Shown piece after piece: positions 10,646-22,524 of a stretch of DNA of 64,000 nt (position 1 is its first letter; each line of letters starts with the position of its first letter). A program made the translations under genes and the position numbers. The notes beneath the pieces are model-generated. The model worked only from the letters and a program-made list of their open reading frames with translations. It did not search any database and had not been told where the DNA came from. The stretch covers positions 14,012,001 through 14,076,000 of the forward strand of contig CM114272.1 in NCBI GenBank assembly GCA_050084515.1. The letters are read 5' to 3'. This DNA comes from Blasia pusilla. Its lineage: Eukaryota; Marchantiophyta; Marchantiopsida; Blasiales.

Positions 10646-12340
10646 GGCCAGCGCACTCTACTACACGAAGTCCACGCTCTCCTCGATCCCAATCCGCCTC
10701 CTCCAGCTGCTCCTGCGGCTACCGCTCCGCCTCCTGGCTTTGCTTCAACTTTCCCCTGTTCCGCCTTCACCGGCCCTGCGCTCGCATTCCATGGTCTCCC
10801 TCGACCCCCATCGTCACATAGCGTCCCCGCTGCGCCCCGCCCTCCATCCTCGTCCTCCCCCACCACTCCCTCCCGCTGCCCCTGCGACTCCTCTCCGCCG
10901 TCGAATCCCCACACTCGTTGTTCCTCTTCCCTCCGAGGCTCCGACACGTCTCCCCTCCCACACAACCCCGAGAGAGAGAGAGAGAGGGAGCGCTGCTCGT
11001 CTGCGGTCTGCCTCCGCGAGTCCGTTCCCTCTCTTCAGTCGCCAGACAGACAGGACAGTCCAGCCCAGTGCAGTCACTGCAGTGCAGTGGAGTGATGCTC
11101 CTCGGCGACAGCCATTGCAGCGAGCAAGCAATAATAATCTCCCATTTCAAAACACCCTCAACGACCGTCTCAGGATTCGGCATTCAACCGACCGTATTAC
11201 TGTAGTCAAACGAGATCTAAGGCAAAAATTTTGAAAAAGCCTTATTTTAGGATAAGCGGCCGGAGCGTCCGTCCGGCGGACCGCTCACGCCGGGACCACC
11301 GGGTATGAATAATGTACGCGAGGTCGGTCAAAGTGGCGCCAAAAGCTTACCTGCCAGTACTGTGGGGTCCAACGACGGCGTTTTCCTCGTTCCCATGCGA
11401 TACCAGCCAACAGCACCGGCCAATAATCATCAACCTTTCGTCCGATCCTTCATCGCCACGCCCGGTAGCGAGTGGCAGCCACGTCATGGAAAGCGCAGTC
11501 ACGAACCAACCAACGCTTCATCCACCTGCCCTCGCTAGATTGACGGGACACCTCTCCCCGTGTCCGGCTCAGAACACGTGGAGGATGTCGACACTGGATG
11601 GAAACTCACAATTCGATCCATTCCCAACAGCGATGGTCCTCGCAGTCATCGGAGTTGACCGTCGGATGCCACCTCCACATCAGCTTCGTGCCTCCCAATA
11701 CCGTGTGCCGCCAGAGAAGCCGCCACGTATGCGCACACCGACACGCAGACCGGTCCGCACGGAATGCTTGGAGAATACGGCGCGGAACCGCAAACCTGAT
11801 TTGTCCGGGCGTCTTCCTCTCAGGATCCCAGTTTCACGTCCAATTATAAATCGGTTGTCTCATGATTTTCTGGTTGTTGTGCATGTGGCAATGTGGCATT
11901 CCCTCGCCGTTCCCCAGAACGGGAATCATAATGTCACGCGAGCCTCCTCGTGCTTTGGGCCGCAACTTGACTGCTCCCTCCACCAATAATCTTTTTTTTG
12001 CGCATGAGGTGAGGCCTTCTCATTTCCCTCTCGCCGTCCGCAGCCTGAGCTCAAGCTCGGTGTTTGGACGGTTGCGGGAACAGCCACAGCGCCATACACG
12101 CTGGACGGGATTACATGCACCGGAACATATCTCGTTACTTCGTCACTCCCCGACTCCCCTAACGGATTAGGAACATAGCCCGAGTCCGCCGCTGCGGACT
12201 GGATTGCATTCCACGGTTCATGCGGAATGCATTTATTGGAACTGGGAAGGTAATTCAATAGAATCCCTCTTCCATATCCTGGTTCTTCTTTCTGATTGGT
12301 AGCCCCATGTGGCATCTATACCTTGCTTGCACTGACCAAC
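10646..12340. promoter_or_regulatory. GC-rich 5' flank and probable 5' leader of the TPR gene
   Basis: Immediately upstream of the minus-strand start codon at 10,645 the sequence is GA-rich on the gene's sense strand for several hundred bases, with a short (GA)n run at about 10,970-10,990. That is typical of a plant 5' leader. GC content stays high to about 12.3 kb and then drops sharply. I cannot place a transcription start. Long frames on both strands here look compositional. Confidence 0.45.
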
Positions 12341-12741
12341 CCCGAATAAATTATTTTAAACATATTTGAATATGTTATTTTGGTCTTAGGCGGTGGAAAT
12401 CAACCTCCCCCTTCACTGGATTTTTTAAGAGGGTTTGGATTAATACGGTGTGAACGATGTAACACACCCAACTTCCGGTTTTGTGGCAACCAACAAAATA
12501 ATGCGACGTATCTCCACCCCAACTTTGTGTAGTCTGGTGGAGTTGCCCATGGGCCTCGTAAGCAAAAAGGGGTACCACAAATCTAAAGCCAAGACAGTAA
12601 CATTCAAAAAAACTAGGCAACCTTAATGCATGCAAAAATGAGGTTGAATTTTTTTCATGAATAATTTTGGCACCTGGAAATTGGAACCCATAGCTTCCAT
12701 TAAAAAATTCACATTCTTTAAACCCTAAAAAAAAAACTTCA

Positions 12742-12896
12742 CTAGTATGTTGCCCGTACACGGGTGAAAGGTTTCTTTTAATTTAATTACAAAAGGGCTT
12801 AAGAGGACATGTGTCAACAATAAAATGACCTTAAAAAAACACATATCAACACCTAAGAGGGTTTCCTCTAACCCCATCCTCCTTTAAATATATAGA
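12742..12896 (-). mobile_element. 155-bp non-autonomous mini-Helitron
   Basis: On the minus strand it starts A|TCTATATATTTAAAGG (12,896) and ends with the hairpin CCCGT-GT-ACGGG (12,764-12,753), then CAACATACTAG|T, with the final G at 12,742. A TC start, a subterminal hairpin about 10 bases before CTAG, and insertion between A and T are the defining marks of Helitrons. It shares its start and an internal TTGACACATGTC motif with the element at 58,824-58,988. Confidence 0.7.
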
Positions 12897-13197
12897 TGAT
12901 AGCAAATTGGGGTATCATCAACCTCTATTCAAGAGAAACCCTTCCAATGCACTTTTTGAGGTAGATTTGACACTCAATACCCTATAGTATTATTTCCAAT
13001 CCTTGTAATTCCATAAAAGAAAATCCACTAGACTTCCTATATTATTCTCCTTTAAGGGTGGACTAAGTTTTAAATGCTTAGTGTGTGCTCATCTTTGAAA
13101 GGGATGGGCATCTAAGTTTAAACGGTTCCAAAAAAATTCCTAATAGTAAGGGATTTTTTTACTTTTTAATAGTTGGAATTATTGCCTTTGAATTATA

Positions 13198-13660
13198 CTA
13201 GTAAGTACCCGTAAAAAGGGTCCTCTTTCCAAAATTATTTACAAATGAAATCTCCGTGCCAAAAAATTATATTTAAAGATATTTTTTATGTTACATTGGT
13301 TACATTGCCTATATAACCTCCCTTAGTCGTACAGTGTTATCACGTAATGCCATGATAGAAATTTCACTTCTTGTTGCTCTTGACAAATCAACATACAATT
13401 GTCCTTAAGGGAATACATCCCAAGTTTTGGAATAGTAGATCCCAAACTTTTGTGAAGTTCAATCTTGGGACTTCTTTATAGTTATAGCAAAAGTAGGATG
13501 GATAGGAAATTGATATCTACGAAGATCAAAAGGTAAGCCATAATTAAACCTAATCAAAGGAATGTGTGGGATGGAAATTGGAACTCCAAAAATTCTCCTT
13601 ATAATGATCTCAACACTCATCATATGTGGCATGAAGGTGCAAATCACCAATTATGTCCAA
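13198..13660 (-). pseudogene. Helitron helicase C-terminus plus Helitron 3' terminus
   Basis: The minus strand encodes pieces of a Pif1-type Helitron helicase. The segment at about 13,650-13,459 has IPHIPLIRFNYGLPFDLRRY and QFPIHPTFAITIKKSQ, matching the family's FIPRI...LPF...RRQFP...FAMTINKSQG block. In another frame near 13,410-13,330 GQLYVDLSRATR matches the terminal GQLYVALSR motif. Stops and a frameshift separate them. About 120 bases further on, ACCC-(7)-GGGT (13,221-13,207) and ACTAG|T at 13,198 form a Helitron 3' end. The rest of the Rep/helicase protein is missing. Confidence 0.8.
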
Positions 13661-14050
13661 CTCCAACTCCATGTACACTCGGTTTTGGCCCAAATATCTC
13701 AGCTTCTGCTTAAGCGTTTTCCAAAATTTGTGGTACGTTAGAACTGGCTTTTTGGGCCAATCAAAAGTGATGGAACTTTCTAATATAATTTGGAAAGTAG
13801 TAGTTTCAGGTATTGAATGCCTTCCCTACACATAGACAACCTTGATCGTGGCTTTAAACTTTCATAACTTACACAATTAACAAAGGATGGATTCTTGATT
13901 TGTCAAGAGCCTCTCTATTTGACAAGGGTTACTTGAACACCAAGAAACTACTCTAAAGGCCCAAAAAATGGTGAGGATGCGTATAAGCACATAATATAAA
14001 CTAATAAAAATTAGAACCCCTCCAAACATTTTTATGATAGATATACCTCC
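13661..14050. other. AT-rich DNA, possibly more Helitron interior
   Basis: It lies immediately upstream, in element orientation, of the helicase fragment. No further helicase motifs can be read with confidence. Confidence 0.4.
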
Positions 14051-14096
14051 ACCTAGGATTGTAACCTATGCGGCCACATAGGTTGCAATCCTAGGT
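14051..14096. repeat. 20-bp-arm hairpin
   Basis: The left arm at 14,051-14,070 and the right arm at 14,077-14,096 pair at 19 of 20 positions, with a 6-base loop (CGGCCA). There is no coding context. Confidence 0.8.
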
Positions 14097-14937
14097 AGAT
14101 GCATCGATGAACTATAAGAAAAAACATGTGTCTCCTTGTGGACCCTATGCACGAAAACAAGAAGGGTAATTGAGGCAGTAAATATATTTGCGAGGAAAAA
14201 ATGTTCTTAATCTATATAATAATGGATGACCCTATATGTATAATAAGACAAAATAATGGGACAATAAGACAAAATAGCAACATGGTTGAATTTTGTTTCT
14301 TGAGTCACATTAGATGGATAAAGAGAATGAATTCGAATGGAATAAACAAATTAATAAATTTTACATTAAATTTTTAATTAATTTATATTATAATGGATGG
14401 TCCTAAGTGTACAATAAGAAAAACAGTGGAATAATTAGGAAAAAATATGTTTTTTTTCCTTTAATTCATATTTTCTCAGAAAGGAAAAAAAAATTTAGCA
14501 GAGAAGGAATAGATGGAAACTTTAGGAAATGGATGGAATTTATCAAGGGATAGGAATATGATTAAATTTTAATTGAGGAATGTAACTACTTAGAAGAGTG
14601 GAATGTCATTACTCTTCTAAGATTTTAAAGGAATTTATATTTGAAATTAAAAATATAATTCTTTTAAAAATATTCATATTTATTCACATTTTATATATTG
14701 GGAAAATTAAATAAATTTTAATTGAAAGGAAAATAATATTTTATTGAAAATTTACCAGTAACTTATTTAGTGATTATTATTTTGGTGGGAAAAATGAAAA
14801 GTCAAAAATAGATAATATTCAAACTTTTATGGACGAGTGAAATCATGTTGGATATTATTTTCAAATAAAATCTTATAACTATTTTAAATTTTGACCAAAA
14901 AAATTCGATCTACTTTTTTTTAAATTCCACGTTATAA

Positions 14938-14971
14938 AAATCATTTTCGTGCTCCAGCACGAAAATGATTT
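14938..14971. repeat. Perfect 16-bp-arm palindrome
   Basis: Arms 14,938-14,953 and 14,956-14,971 are exact reverse complements separated by CC. The core CGTGCTCCAGCACG resembles the GTGCT...AGCAC hairpins near Helitron 3' ends, including the one at 58,837-58,847, but no CTAG follows. It may be a decayed Helitron terminus. Confidence 0.85.
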
Positions 14972-17559
14972 CAAAATTATCTCTACATTTTACCGTCCAT
15001 ACGAAAAACCCAATTATATATGAATATGTGGAATCTGACTTTCACTCTAGTCATGAGTATTCGCTTACATCTCTACCATTATTTTTCTACCGTTTTACTC
15101 TTGTCTTGTTTATTCCCCGATCCATTTCAAGCACTTCAACACATGCGATGTTCTTTTGGCTCCATGCGAACCTTTTGGTCTTCCACGAGGCAAAACGTAA
15201 GCAATACTCTTAAAACAACAATGGAGAAAGAAAGAATATTTCATTGCTTGTACGAGCCCCAATTCAATGATGGATGGAGTGGAAAGTATGTACACGTACC
15301 ACATGGACGGAGTCAATAAATACATGACCTTCGAGAAATACGAAAATGTCAACCTTTGCTCTATGATTATCAATCTCCATGGAGCATTATACCCAAACCG
15401 GTATCGAGTGGACTCAAGTTTTCTATATGCGATAATTGGGTAATTTATTTTACGTGCTAAATTCTTTAAAAAACATTATTTTCATCACAATACGGACCCA
15501 TGTCCTACATGCCTACACACATGTTAGGTGGCAGTTTCAAGTCAAAGAAAGTATTATAATATTCGCTTGCATTTAACCGCCTCATTCACTTCGGAAAGTA
15601 CGAAACCAAGGCCAACCAAATATTTTGATGCGAACCTTTCGCAAAACCGCTTCAATTCACGTTATATTACTTGAAAGTTCAAACCAGGTTCTCCCCAACC
15701 TTAGAGAGCACTCTGTTTGCCTCTAATTAGGAAGCGGTGGGTGAAAGGATTTTCTACATTCAAATTTTTGTTTTTCTTTATCATGTACGGGAGTGAAAGA
15801 CTAACTATCTCTACACAATTTTTTTAAAAATCTACCCATAGTATGGGAAATATTTTTTGGGTGTTTAGTTGTCGCGTGTCAAACAATCATGTGTTTCCAA
15901 ATAAGAAGGCACTCTCCAATTTTAATATAGATGTCCATAAGTGCACAAACATCCTCTCTTCCATTATCAAAGTTTTTTTGGGTTATATATTGGATGCTAA
16001 ACATATATTTGAATGATAGAGAATGGGAAACAAGGGCATGATTGATGCCACTTGTCAACCTTAGAAATGCCACCATGTAAGTCAATCCTCTCTTGATAGT
16101 CAAGGAAGGTGTTGTGCAATGCACGCCATCTATACTATTATATGAGAGTGCCCTCTTTGCTTTCAAATGCCTCTTCTTCTCACATATGCCATTTTTTACC
16201 AATCGGCTCTTGTAAGGTGTAAGACTCCATTATTTTAACTGGTAACTAAATTTTGTGCACCTTTATCTCAAATATGCACTCCTTCTGAACAACCAAAGTA
16301 TTTCCGCTACTTGGGGTGATGAATTTACTTTTAACGTTTCAAACATACCAAAGTGTTCTTGACTGTTAGGATCCAATTCACCTTTGAAGTCGTTGGGAAA
16401 GGGGGGATGTGCGTTAGGGTTTCCAACTTAGGAGGGCATTTTTCTTTCAAAGGGTGCGAGATTCAAATAAGAAATGCACAATAAGGAAGTCTTTCATTCT
16501 CATCTCCTTAATTTTATAAGTTTTACTCGATAAGAATAGTAAGTCGATAGGGAGGGCCATTCTCAACTTTAATGTCTTCAATGATTTTCTTGATGTGCTT
16601 GTATTACAACTCTACTATTGTATTGGCAGTTGGATTGAGGGCCAAAATGAGGGGCCCGACTATCTCTTCCCCAAAGTTTGGGGGAGGGCAGACTTGGGCG
16701 GCGATCCCTAGAAGTACTAGTAAGGGGAAGTGTCTCCAAGGATTCTTGGGACCCAAACCCCACTTTGGGCGCCAAGGGGCGGCTCAAGGGCATGGAATGG
16801 AACAGGAGTTTGGTGTTGGGACTCAAAACCCAAACTCGATCCAAGGGAGTGGATTTCAGAAGCCACACTTGGATTCCAACCCGCAACTCATTTTAGTGAG
16901 TCTCGGTTAGGGACTCGTTGGAGGTCCATTGGATAGTTAGGACCGCCAAACATGGAAACGCTGTTTGAGGTTCCTCGACCGACAAGAAAGTTTGTCCCAT
17001 GTCTTGAGAGACTTGCCTGTGTTGTAAATCAAGAAACTAGGAAGGTTGAGCTTAATGAGAGTCGGAGTCGAGAAGAGAATGAGTAAGAGCGCTGATTGAC
17101 CCAGACTCAACTAATGTGAGTGCGTGTTTGGGTGCAGATTACTATTGAGAGCATGTCCTATTGAACGCACGCTTCCCCAATACTAAAGATTTACCTTCAA
17201 GGAGAGTAGGCGCATGACACTCGTGGGTTTTTGGGAGTTGTGGGTACCATAGAGTTACACGACTTCATTGCGGAATTTAGGAGTTGGTGTGACTCACAGA
17301 GGGCCAGGAACTGTAGGGAGTTTAACCCTTCTATATCATGTAACCCAATGTTCCCACACTTAGACCACGTAACTATGGACAATTACCATGAGTTTTCCTA
17401 AGGTATACACCCAAGATTGAGACCTGGAGACTCTACTATGACCCACATTATGTGTCATGGAGTGAGCCATTTCCAAATAAGGAGGAGGAGCTAGGGTAGG
17501 CCACTTCCTCTACCAGTAGTGAGGTTCAAGGAGGGGTGAGTCAAACAAGAGGAGTTGCA
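14972..17559. other. AT-rich intergenic DNA with one orphan Helitron-like 5' end
   Basis: At 16,129 the plus strand reads A|TCTATACTATTATATGAGAGTGC, closely like the starts of the two mini-Helitrons, but no matching hairpin/CTAG end follows. The stretch 16,570-16,940 is GC-richer with frames on both strands and nothing recognisable. It may be 5' sequence of the Gypsy remnant that follows. Confidence 0.45.
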
Positions 17560-18095
17560 TCGTCGAGTTTGTCTAAGGTTCAATCATGTGGTTGAGTTCT
17601 TCACGGAATTGCAAAGCATCTACCAAAGGTAACGGAATGAGAAGTTGCAAAGGATCCTTGACTTTCATAAGCACACAAGGGAGAGTTTGCATGAAGCATT
17701 TACTTACCTGCATCGTCTGATCAGCATCATTCAGGGGATGATAGAGGTCGAGGCTCTTCACGCATGGTATGGGATGCTGAAATGAAAGGTACGGAAATAG
17801 GTGAGGGATGCAATAACGTTGATGCGCACCTCACCTACATTGAGAGATGTCTTTCAGATGGCAAAGTGCATTGAGTGCAACATATTTGAGAGAGTGAAGT
17901 AGCCATGAGTCACGCGCAAGAGCAGTCACAATTGCATGCACCCTTAGTATAGCAAGGTGGATTTCAAGGTTATCTTGAGCATATGCCAAAGAGATCCATA
18001 CTATCATATGCGGGTCAACAAGAGTCGTCAAGAGTTATTTGTTGGGCATGTGGTGGAGCTCATCGCTAGTGGATTTCACCCATAAGGGTAGTGGG
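17560..18095 (+). pseudogene. Ty3/Gypsy gag remnant
   Basis: With several stops and shifts the plus strand reads NEKLQRILDFHKHTRES, then LHEAFTYLHRLISIIQG, then VRDAITLMRTSPTLRDVF. The pattern and spacing match the capsid region of plant Gypsy gag proteins. About 200 bases on, VICWACGGAHR (18,034-18,066) looks like a CCHC zinc knuckle (C-x2-C-x4-H) whose last cysteine is displaced. A Gly/Arg-rich tail follows to about 18,400. No pol domains or LTRs are visible on this strand. Confidence 0.6.
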
Positions 18096-18399
18096 CTTCT
18101 GCCCCAACCTGGAGCATGAGATGGGTCCGTAGGAGGAGTATACTAATGTAATCATTGTTCATGGTATGGTCATCCAAGTGCTTTAGTTTACATCCTAAGT
18201 TACGTCCAGACTGAGGGTCACAGAGGATACCAAAGCGAGTTGGCGGTCAAGATGGGCACAGAGGTCGTGCACTAGGTGGTTCCATAGGGGGACATGAAGT
18301 TGGATTTGTCAAAGGGGATGGTGGGGATAAGTCCGTGGAGGAGGTAGAGTTCCATAACCTTCACAATTCAAGGGAACTCTAGGCATGAGGCAAGGATGG

Positions 18400-20049
18400 T
18401 TGCTCGGACAGAGCAATTACAAAAACAAATTGCCACAATGGCATTAAGGTTACCTGATATCGGAACTGTGGCATCCACATCATATGGAGCAACCATAGAT
18501 ATGGAGGGTCCTAGTTGGATGTGGTTAACTCAAAAAATGGAGGTGGCCACTTTTGTTGCTTGTGGAGCAACTGCAGAGTTGGATCCACATAGGGGGAATC
18601 CAAGACACAGACTAGGCTCCCATCCTTTGTGTGGAACCACTTGTGCCTATAGGATTGAGGGTTAGTTGGTAGCTGGTCTCATGAGCGGACTAAATGTGTA
18701 GTTGTTAGGGAGTTAGTACCTTGTGTACTCCAGGTCGTTAGTGACGTGCTAGGAGGAGTTTACTTGTGTATACATGTCATCCATGGAGGTGTCCAAGGGA
18801 TGCACCTCAAAGCACATTCAGACCATATCTTCCTTGGATTAGACCCATGTTGGGATCCGTGATATAGTGTAGCTTGCATGTATTGAACCTGAATTCTCTC
18901 TTGAAGAGTGTGTTAGGATGGATTGGAGATCACACACATTGAGAGTGTATTTGCCTACTTTCTCCTACTATTAATGCAGTTTGTATCATTGAGTGAATGT
19001 GTGGATGAAGCATAGCCGATTACACCTTTCATCAAGTTCAACATTTCATATCATTTTTATATCCAAGGAAGATGCGTATTGCTTCTCAATAGCAAGAGAA
19101 AGTGAGACTCAATTCCAGGTGTAGAGCACAAGTGAGGTGTAGAGGGTTTGTAGGAATTGCAAGCTAGTATATCTTGACCATGTGGAAGGACATGGGGAAA
19201 AAGAATTTCTGAAATTGAAGTTTGATGTTCAGAATTGAGAAAATTGTGAAGTGAAATATATATAACATGAATTGAAGAGGGAGGGGCTTCTCAATTGTGG
19301 TGAAGTTGCTCAAGAGTGGAGCAATTGAGGATAAGATTGTAGGGACATAGTTCATGAGACGATTTTGTTAAGGAAATCAGTATCAATTATGACATGATTG
19401 AGTGTGGGCAAGTTAGCAAGTGTGTGGGCACTTTGTTGTTGATTTAGAGTCTGACTTGCTTGATTTAGGACAAAATTGGATGGTAGTTGATCAGGAGGAT
19501 AATCAAGCAAGGAGAAAAATTAAGGAGGGCACAATTGTATTGTATAGTGCAAGATTTTGTGAAATCTGAGTTTCTTGCTGAGGCAAGTGTAAAAAATGAA
19601 GTCCAACAATAAAAAATGGAACAAAAAATGGAGCTAGTTTGAGAAAGATTATCCAAAAAAATGTAGATTCCCTGAGTCGAGCGGGTCACTAGTGTGGAAA
19701 GGGCGGAAGAGCAATGTTGTAGCTTCTATGCGAGGCATCATAACTTAAGTTTTGATAGCCTTTGTTTATAAAAGTGAGAAGAAGTGAGGATAAAATCTTC
19801 TCACTCCATTGGAACTCAATTTCCAATGCCCCTTTCTAGTGAATGTGGTTAATGAAAGGCAAGGAAGATGCTACGTGGTCTAGCTTCCCCCCTGTGAGAG
19901 GTTGAAGAGGTTAGGGTGTCGTGTGGTGCTGATAAATTTTCAGAAGTTGCATTTTGGTTAGTAAATAGGACTAGAAAGGTCTTTCGTAAGTCAAAACTAG
20001 GATAGGGAAGGACTTTAGTAAGAAGAACTTTAAAAGGTAGGAAAGAATT
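18400..20049. other. Intergenic, nothing recognised
   Basis: Mixed sequence following the gag remnant. One 89-codon plus-strand frame (18,396-18,665) has no recognisable domain. Confidence 0.5.
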
Positions 20050-20545
20050 AAGAAAGGAGTGTTTGTTAAAGAGTCTTCATGAAGAATAGTGAAGTTTATC
20101 CTAATGAAGACTATTTAGAGTCCAGGCCTTAAGGAGAAGAAGACATAAAGATTGTAAAATTAGTTTTTGCGAAGAGAGAACTCTTCCAAAGAAGCAACAA
20201 AGAGAGTTTTCAAGTCTTCACGAAGACATTCGTTCCTTAAGACCTATCCAAACAAAGAATCTTCATGAAGAAGACTGCAAACATGTGGACTTTGTGCAGT
20301 CTTCATGAAGACTATATCACGTACGGAGAACTCCCATGAAAACTAAGAAGCTCTTGAAGAAGACAAGGGTATGAAGACAAAGACCTTTTACAAAGATCTT
20401 TTGAGAAGACTGCAGTGGAAGACAAAGACAAAAGTACTTTGCGAGGACTTTACAAACTATGAGGAGCAAAGACCTTTGAAGAGGAATTTTTTAGAGGACT
20501 TCTTGAAATAGTACTTCATGAAGATATCTTTGCGAAGACATCTTG
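20050..20545. repeat. GAAGAC/GTCTTC-rich block
   Basis: By my count GAAGAC or its complement occurs 13 times in about 470 bases (20,073-20,541), often inside TCTTCATGAAGA. One copy is a perfect 16-bp palindrome (20,298-20,313). Spacing is irregular, so this is a decayed simple or satellite repeat rather than a clean tandem array. Confidence 0.7.
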
Positions 20546-21693
20546 ACAAAGAAATCTGTGGGAAAGATAGGTAGTTAGAGAAGTATATCTATTAGAGTAG
20601 GTAGAGGTGCAAGCACGACCACCTGAATCTTTAGAAGTTAGAATTGTTGGGACTAGCTTGGGAGGCAGATAAGAAGGGATCATGGAGTTGGAAGTAGGAG
20701 AATCATTGATCTAGTTAGACACTAAGAACACAATAGGTAGGAAGTTGATTAGAGACCTTTTCACATCTTAAGAAGAGGAGGATAAAGGAGTAGTATAAAA
20801 AGAGAGTCTAGGAAGCAATAGATAACATTTTGACCTCTCCTTGCAGAGGAAGACGTCCTAATGGCTCGACCAAATTTAGGAGAAGCTATGTGTATATTCA
20901 AGGACCTCTCAACCTCTTGATGAGGCAATAAAGTTTATATATTGTTATGATGTGCATTTGGAGGTGACGTTGGGCTACACCAACTGATGTGCATGGTCAC
21001 CCCAAAGCAAGCCATGATCGTCCTCCTTATATGCATAGGATTCTAGGAAGTGGGAAAAATGACAAATGTGGGAAAGGGTGCCCGTCGCATGCCAATCTTG
21101 TTGATCACTATCAACGGAGGGCAATCATTGTGCCTAACTGCCTGTGATCGTTGTCTTCAAGCCAAAATAGAATCCACCAACAAAAAGGAGGGATGCTCCA
21201 CTCTCGCATACACCCTCCTCAAGACCTCATGTGATACCAAGTTGGTCCACCATAAAGGCGGGTAATATGATGCTCGTGACGCTACACTCACCACCTCAAG
21301 GAACTGATCTCAGTGTAGGACTGATTCATGCATACATCTGATGTGTAATCATCACCATTCGTGAATTTTTTTTCCCAAGATCGGTATATTCTCCATAATG
21401 TAAGTTAGAGAATGGGACTAATGTTCTTGCAAGTGTCGTAAAATCCTCATCATCTCCCAAAATAACATGGACCGTATGTCAGCTAAACTACTATCGTGTC
21501 CAACATTCAAGTGGACACCATATGGCCAATCTACAATGACCAAATCAATGTTCCCTATCCGATCCAAGTCCTATACCCCCAACAAGGAAATTTCCCTTGG
21601 CAAGGAACTCTATTATTCCTTTATGGCAAATGTAGATAACTAGTCGGGAAAAAAAAGACGTAATTATGCCACATGTCAAAGTGAGATGTGCCT
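20546..21693. other. Intergenic, nothing recognised
   Basis: A 71-codon frame at 21,050-21,265 has no recognisable content. No transposon ends were seen before the LTR at 21,694. Confidence 0.5.
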
Positions 21694-22005
21694 TATTGAA
21701 GATTAAATTACAGTCAAGCTCATGAGACACCTAAACTGCTACATCTGGTACCCACATGAAGTAGGGAAGCTTAATCTTGGTTAGTCAGTTAAGCGTAATT
21801 ATCTTAACTAAGGTTAGTTAATCATAATTAGTCTAACTTGAGACTATGGTTAAGATTAGGGTTAGGATTGCTTATAGTTACCCTATATAATTGAGAAGGG
21901 GACGAGCCTCCACTCATTCTCTCATTGCAAAATTTTTTCTCCATGGTGGTGTGTGAGTGCGAGAGCCGTTTCCCACCAATTATGCTTCTTTAACAATTTT
22001 CTACA
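21694..22005 (+). repeat. 5' LTR of Copia B (312 bp)
   Basis: It runs from TATTGAAG to TTCTACA. A TATATAA box at 21,884-21,890 probably marks the U3/R promoter. Upstream of it are several GTTAG-type motifs (GGTTAGTCAGTTAA, GGTTAGTTAATC) kept in all copies of the family in this window. Confidence 0.92.
21884..21890 (+). promoter_or_regulatory. LTR TATA box
   Basis: CCCTATATAATTGAG lies about 115 bases before the LTR end, a normal place for a Copia promoter. The same sequence is at 26,610-26,616 in the 3' LTR. Confidence 0.65.
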
Positions 22006-22017
22006 TGATATCAGAGC
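22006..22017 (+). other. Primer binding site (initiator Met tRNA type)
   Basis: TGATATCAGAGC starts directly after the 5' LTR. It differs by one base from TGGTATCAGAGC, the complement of the plant initiator tRNA-Met 3' end used by most Copia elements. Confidence 0.85.
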
Positions 22018-22524
22018 GATAGGAGAACATCACTTGAAACTCTTGGTGTTTGACGAGAGAAGACAAGCAAGAGAAGGAAAATTTTCAGTTAAGGAGAAGA
22101 AAATTTTGGTCAAAGCTTAGTGGGTGCAGATTTAGGTGGAGCTTTGATAGTGATAAAAACTTTGGAGGCGTTTTTTAGGGCTTTCCCGATCAATGCAGCC
22201 ATTTCGGTCCGCATCAATCATAATAATGCCATAGCCTTGAAAGGATTTTTTCTTATAGAGCTTGTCAAGAGCTTTCCAACGTATCCAAAATTGTTGGATT
22301 CTGACATTCTGAGCTCTTGTAGTAGCAATTTCAATGTAGGGAAGTGCAATTAGTGAAGAAAAGTTGTGCAATTTGTTCTCTCCGGGCCAATTTTGATTAG
22401 TTCTTTCATATAGTTGATCAATTTTGGCAAATTTCAGGTCAATTTCTATGTAGGAATGGTGTATGCTTCAATTGGAGGAGTGAAGAGCCTGAAATCACAT
22501 TTTTTGTGAGTGAAATCGTTCGTC

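Noticed and set aside
10494-11234. 246-codon plus-strand frame, Pro/Arg/Leu-rich
   Set aside because: It is antisense to the first exon and GA-rich leader of the TPR gene; the composition explains the open frame and no domain is visible.
11312-11989. 225-codon plus-strand frame
   Set aside because: Low-information Pro/Arg/Ser-rich translation in GC-rich flank, with competing frames in the same stretch.
16572-16910. Overlapping 112- and 102-codon frames on opposite strands
   Set aside because: Mutual antisense frames in a short GC-richer stretch; neither shows a domain.
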